A stretch of DNA of 64,000 bases, taken from Photobacterium salinisoli (GTDB lineage Bacteria > Pseudomonadota > Gammaproteobacteria > Enterobacterales > Vibrionaceae). Shown here piece after piece: positions 61,130 through 64,000 of this stretch; the stretch's first letter is position 1, and each line of letters starts with the position of its first letter. The notes under the pieces are model-generated. The model saw nothing but the letters and a program-made list of their open reading frames with translations, did no database searches and was not told the DNA's origin. The stretch covers positions 248,001-312,000 of the forward strand of contig NZ_QZMS01000011.1 in the NCBI RefSeq assembly GCF_003614885.1, in the 5' to 3' direction. The position numbers and the translations under genes are program-made.

Positions 61130-61531
61130 ATGTCCACCACCCCTTTATCCACCGAACAAATTGACACTATTTTGCAGTACGATGCGGAAAAAAGATGTCA
61201 ATACCTGCTGAAAGAAGTGACAAGTCAGGGGCAGATCTGGATTCTGACCGACGAGCACGGCTGTGTCATGTTAAACAGCGAGGATGAAGACTGTGTGCCA
61301 ATTTGGCCAAATCAGGAGTTCGCACAAGCCTGGGCGACGGGAGATTGGGCCGAATGCAAGCCTGAATCGATTTCAATCAATAAATGGCATAGCCGCTGGA
61401 CACCCGGACTGGAAGACGACGAACTGGCGATTGTCGTGTTTCCGAACCTGGAGCAGGAAGGCATTATCCTCTACCCGGAAGAGCTGGACGACGCGCTAAG
61501 ACATCAATCCAAAAAATCAGGTAAGCGTTAA
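61130..61531 (+). CDS. DUF2750-family protein (copy 2)
   Basis: 133 residues. Same family as the gene at 48.3 kb: YLLKEVTSQGQIWILTDEHG, CVPIWPNQEFAQAWATGDW, LAIVVFPNLEQEGIILYPEEL. Acidic, cytoplasmic, unknown function. CAGGAT precedes the ATG. Confidence 0.85.
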   Translation: MSTTPLSTEQIDTILQYDAEKRCQYLLKEVTSQGQIWILTDEHGCVMLNSEDEDCVPIWPNQEFAQAWATGDWAECKPESISINKWHSRWTPGLEDDELAIVVFPNLEQEGIILYPEELDDALRHQSKKSGKR

Positions 61532-61656
61532 GCAAGGCAACATTTAACCTGAATTCACTAATAGCTTATGCATATCCGGCACATAATGCCGGATATGCAG
61601 AGCTGATACGGGGCTTCCCCCCGTTTTCCCCAATATAACTAAAGCAGGAGAACAGC

Positions 61657-62025
61657 ATGGATACGCTGCTCAAAACTATCAAGGAATCACCCACGAGCGT
61701 TGCGTTTGACAACGTTCTGAGTGTCATTGATCAGCACTACGACTACAGACCGACGGCATTCAGCAATGGTCTGGGCAACGAAACGCTTGCCAACGAAGCG
61801 GGCAGCAATGAAGGTTCGTGCCGTATTTTCGCCTTTGCCCAGCAGCACAAACTCTCTGAACAGGAAACGCTAGCCTGCTTCGGACACCACTATTTTGATG
61901 CTGTGCTGAATAACCCTGATGGCACAGATCATATGAATATACGGACATTCATGAAATATGGGTGGCGCGGTATTCGCTTTGCCGGCCAGCCGCTAAAGCC
62001 TAAGCACTCCATTGCGGATTGCTAA
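61657..62025 (+). CDS. HopJ type III effector-family protein
   Basis: 122 residues. The HopJ pattern is complete: F-NVLSVIDQHYDYRPTAFSNG, NEAGSNEGSCRIFAFAQ, CFGHHYFDAVLNNPDGTDHMNIR-FMKYGW. Members are common in non-pathogenic gammaproteobacteria, where the function is not known; the name does not imply a type III secretion role here. AGGAG precedes the start. Confidence 0.92.
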   Translation: MDTLLKTIKESPTSVAFDNVLSVIDQHYDYRPTAFSNGLGNETLANEAGSNEGSCRIFAFAQQHKLSEQETLACFGHHYFDAVLNNPDGTDHMNIRTFMKYGWRGIRFAGQPLKPKHSIADC

Positions 62026-62036
62026 TCACCAGAGTC

Positions 62037-62066
62037 AAAACAGGGAGCGCATCGCTCCCTGTTTTA
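62037..62066. terminator. Bidirectional terminator after the HopJ gene
   Basis: AAAACAGGGAGCG / CGCTCCCTGTTTT stem with a short loop, between convergent genes. Confidence 0.9.
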
Positions 62067-62081
62067 TCGCCAGATGCCTTA

Positions 62082-62525
62082 TCAGCACCAACGCCTGACA
62101 TGTTGGCAATACTCCTGATACTGCTTACCAAATGCGTGTTTTAGTACCCTTTCCTCTGCCGCTATCTGCACATAATTCATGTAAATGGCAAATACAGGAA
62201 TCATGATCAGACTGGAAATGGCTGACAGATTAAGAAAAACCGCCACCAGTAACAACAGCAACCCCAGGTAAATCGGATTTCTTGATATTCGGTAAACACC
62301 AGAAGTCACCAGTCGTGTTGTTTTTCGTGGATTTATTGCCGTCTTAGCACGGGCAAATGCCATGATACCGGCCAACCCGAAACCGACAGCCAATAAACTG
62401 AACACCCATTCTAATAAAATCTTACCGGGGAAACTAAAGCGCCATACCGGAAAATATTGGGCCAGCAAGTACATGGCAGCCAGGGTAATTAAAAACACTA
62501 AAGGGGGCGTAAGTCTGAATCTCAT
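62082..62525 (-). CDS. Isoprenylcysteine carboxyl methyltransferase-family membrane protein
   Basis: 147 residues, four membrane helices. The C-terminal block LVTSGVYRISRNPIYLGLLL and EERVLKHAFGKQYQEYCQ is the PEMT/ICMT SAM-binding signature. Substrate in bacteria unknown. AAGGGAT precedes the ATG; the 32-codon longer frame is rejected. Confidence 0.88.
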   Translation of the reverse strand: MRFRLTPPLVFLITLAAMYLLAQYFPVWRFSFPGKILLEWVFSLLAVGFGLAGIMAFARAKTAINPRKTTRLVTSGVYRISRNPIYLGLLLLLVAVFLNLSAISSLIMIPVFAIYMNYVQIAAEERVLKHAFGKQYQEYCQHVRRWC

Positions 62526-62754
62526 CTTATATCCCTTAATCACAGTCAACAGCTTGATATGAAAAGTATAAGCGCAGATAGACTGAACCAGAAAATATTG
62601 TTTAAAAAATGTTAAATACATTCTCCTTTCTCACATTGTCCCCAGAGCTGCGCAGAAAAACCCGTTAAAAAACGCCGCCCAGCAGTGATTATCACTGACA
62701 GTCAGTCTTATCTTGGCTTACAATAACCGCCATAGTCACTATTCGAGATATACC

Positions 62755-63177
62755 ATGAAAATTTTTGCCGTTGAGCTGAAAGGGAAAGAAGCTAACCTTT
62801 GTCTGCTGTCACTGAAACAAGGGATGTTTTCAATTCCTGACTGCCGATCGCAGAAACTGGTGCTTAGCGATGCCTTTGACAACCAACAGATGCGTCAATT
62901 TCAGAAAAGCTTCAAAAAACTGGTCGAAGACTATCAGGTGGAGCACATCGTCATTAAAACCCGCGAAACGCGTGGCAAGCATGCGGGAAGTGCTGAAAGC
63001 TTCAAAATGGAAACCGCTATTCAGCTGATTGACGATCTGGATGTCACTTTTCTTAGCAACGCTGATATCAAGGAAAAGCTGAAAAGAAATCCGTTGTCAG
63101 TAGATTTCCGTGGCACAGGACTGCGCCAGTTTCAGGAAAATGCGTTTGTGGCCGGCTATGCCTTTTTGAGTAAGTAG
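62755..63177 (+). CDS. DUF3010-family protein
   Basis: 140 residues. MKIFAVELKGKEANLCLLS and VIKTRETRGKHAGSAESFKMETA match DUF3010, a family with an RNase H-like fold by my recollection. Function unknown. The ribosome-binding site is weak. Confidence 0.82.
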   Translation: MKIFAVELKGKEANLCLLSLKQGMFSIPDCRSQKLVLSDAFDNQQMRQFQKSFKKLVEDYQVEHIVIKTRETRGKHAGSAESFKMETAIQLIDDLDVTFLSNADIKEKLKRNPLSVDFRGTGLRQFQENAFVAGYAFLSK

Positions 63178-63183
63178 ACACAG

Positions 63184-63205
63184 CAGGGAGCCCGACGGCT
63201 CCCTG
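63184..63205. terminator. Terminator after the DUF3010 gene
   Basis: CAGGGAGCC / GGCTCCCTG stem with a CGAC loop between convergent genes. Confidence 0.75.
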
Positions 63206-63222
63206 TTAATTTTCGATCTTGT

Positions 63223-63456
63223 TCAGTGTTGAGAGTCAAAACTAAAGCCTTTCAATGGCCTGATAACCTCTTCTAAGCCCTCAATTTTCATTTCAAGCGT
63301 TATTGCCAGCAATCGACCAAGCTCACCATCCGGAAAACCCTGCTTAGCAAACCATAACAGGTATGGTTCAGGTAAATCGATAAGTACCCGGCCGCTGTAC
63401 TTGCCAAATGGCATTTTCATATTGGCCAGTTTGACCAAATCACGTTTCTCAAACAT
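63223..63456 (-). CDS. DUF3820-family protein
   Basis: 77 residues. MPFGKYSGRVLIDLPEPYLLWFAKQGFPDGELG is the family core, also called a putative quorum-sensing-regulated virulence factor. Function is not known in this context. The next gene downstream is on the opposite strand. Confidence 0.88.
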   Translation of the reverse strand: MFEKRDLVKLANMKMPFGKYSGRVLIDLPEPYLLWFAKQGFPDGELGRLLAITLEMKIEGLEEVIRPLKGFSFDSQH

Positions 63457-63523
63457 TGATACTTACCGCTTTCCGCTTTGTATTAACTTATCGCCAATGA
63501 AATTAAGTGTTAGAAGTTAAGTG

Positions 63524-64000
63524 TCAGTCCTTTGCTTTCCAGCCAATACTGACCAGTTCTTCCTTATGACAGGTTAATGCACCCAGAAATTCTTGCCCGG
63601 TTTTCACCTGACCAACCCCTTTAGGTGTACCTGTCATGACCACGTCGCCATCCTCAAGCGGAATGACCTTTTGCACTTCTGCCAGGATAACTTCCGGTGG
63701 GTAAAGCATGAATGTTGTGTCGCCTTTCTGAACCAGGGTGCCATCTATACGCAGTGTTAACCCAAGCGGGGAATCTGAATCAGGCAAAGCGACAAAATCA
63801 CTGAACAGTGCCGCTCCTTCGAATACCTTACTGCGCTCCCACGGCAACCCTTTGTCTTTCAGTGCAGACTGCAGATCACGCTTGGTAAGATCCAACCCAA
63901 GAGCGGCTGCGCTAAACCGGCCATCATGATAGAGATACGCGATCTCGGCTTCATAATGCAGCACTTCACCACCATGGGTTGCGTGTAATTCATCGCCAAT
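63524..64000 (-). CDS. Fumarylacetoacetate hydrolase-family protein, N-terminus cut by the right edge
   Basis: 159 codons in frame to the edge. HATHGGEVLHYEAEIAYL near the edge is the metal-binding segment (E-x-E), and MTGTPKGVGQVKTGQEF is the C-terminal signature. The family includes oxaloacetate decarboxylases, acylpyruvases and YcgM-like enzymes. The start lies outside the window. Confidence 0.92.
   Translation of the reverse strand: MGDELHATHGGEVLHYEAEIAYLYHDGRFSAAALGLDLTKRDLQSALKDKGLPWERSKVFEGAALFSDFVALPDSDSPLGLTLRIDGTLVQKGDTTFMLYPPEVILAEVQKVIPLEDGDVVMTGTPKGVGQVKTGQEFLGALTCHKEELVSIGWKAKD

Noticed and set aside
61657..62025. Type III secretion effector role for the HopJ-family gene
   Set aside because: The family is widespread in non-pathogens, and no secretion apparatus is present.
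1..64000. tRNA, rRNA, CRISPR array, prophage or complete IS element
   Set aside because: None was recognised on either strand; the only mobile traces are the cassette array and the small repeats.

Overview
The window looks like chromosomal DNA from a marine gammaproteobacterium of the family Vibrionaceae. The signs are VCR-type integron attC sites, a close homologue of the biofilm activator VpsR, several small families I associate mainly with Vibrio and Photobacterium relatives (DUF2960, DUF2750, DUF3820, DUF3010, HopJ), an ERIC-like palindromic repeat, and a 168 bp repeat with terminal inverted repeats. I cannot fix the genus. I see no rRNA, tRNA, CRISPR array, prophage or complete insertion sequence.

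Layout. 1-12.2 kb: housekeeping and stress genes, mostly on the minus strand (MsrA at the left edge, tRNA hydroxylase TrhO, MsrB, a second peptide deformylase, a DMT exporter with a divergent MarR regulator, DUF2254, ASCH, patatin, methyltransferase, GNAT, S66 peptidase, epimerase). 12.4-14.75 kb: a short gene-cassette array, all cassettes on the minus strand, with three full VCR-like attC sites of about 126 bp, one putative 60 bp attC, and no integrase. It carries an exported protein, a PD-(D/E)xK-like protein, a nucleotidyltransferase and a frameshifted cassette gene. A REP-like hairpin sequence lies in inverted orientation on either side. 14.75-24 kb: a basic amino acid binding protein with a HisC-family aminotransferase and a divergent LysR regulator; an exported lipase with a membrane-anchored partner; a periplasmic glutathione peroxidase. 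24-45 kb: hydrolases, methyltransferases, CsaA, AraC and DJ-1 pair, rhomboid protease, crotonase, AroG, CobQ, BASS transporter, MATE pump, RhlE-like helicase, a GAF-GGDEF diguanylate cyclase and GNAT enzymes. 45-54.7 kb: a Tat-exported PhoX-like lipoprotein, a ceramidase-like membrane protein, the anaerobic ribonucleotide reductase pair nrdD-nrdG (NrdD lacks the N-terminal ATP-cone) with an FNR-like box upstream, an exported nuclease-like protein, and a cluster of three DnaA boxes.

The most interesting region is 54.7-61 kb. It resembles the Pseudomonas Fap functional-amyloid locus: a divergent FapF-like outer-membrane barrel, two paralogous secreted proteins ending in GNN-type amyloid-like motifs, a third small secreted protein with the same terminal motif, a periplasmic C39 peptidase (FapD-like) and another small secreted protein, followed by a VpsR-like regulator. 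Two of the secreted proteins carry, after their Sec signal peptide, a segment that looks like a double-glycine leader ending in RGG. This is the kind of site C39 peptidases cut, and it suggests which substrates the FapD-like enzyme may process. The VpsR homologue keeps Asp59 and Walker A but has no GAFTGA loop, which suggests c-di-GMP-linked control of this matrix locus without sigma-54.

61-64 kb: small conserved families (DUF2750, HopJ, isoprenylcysteine methyltransferase-like, DUF3010, DUF3820) and a fumarylacetoacetate hydrolase cut by the right edge.
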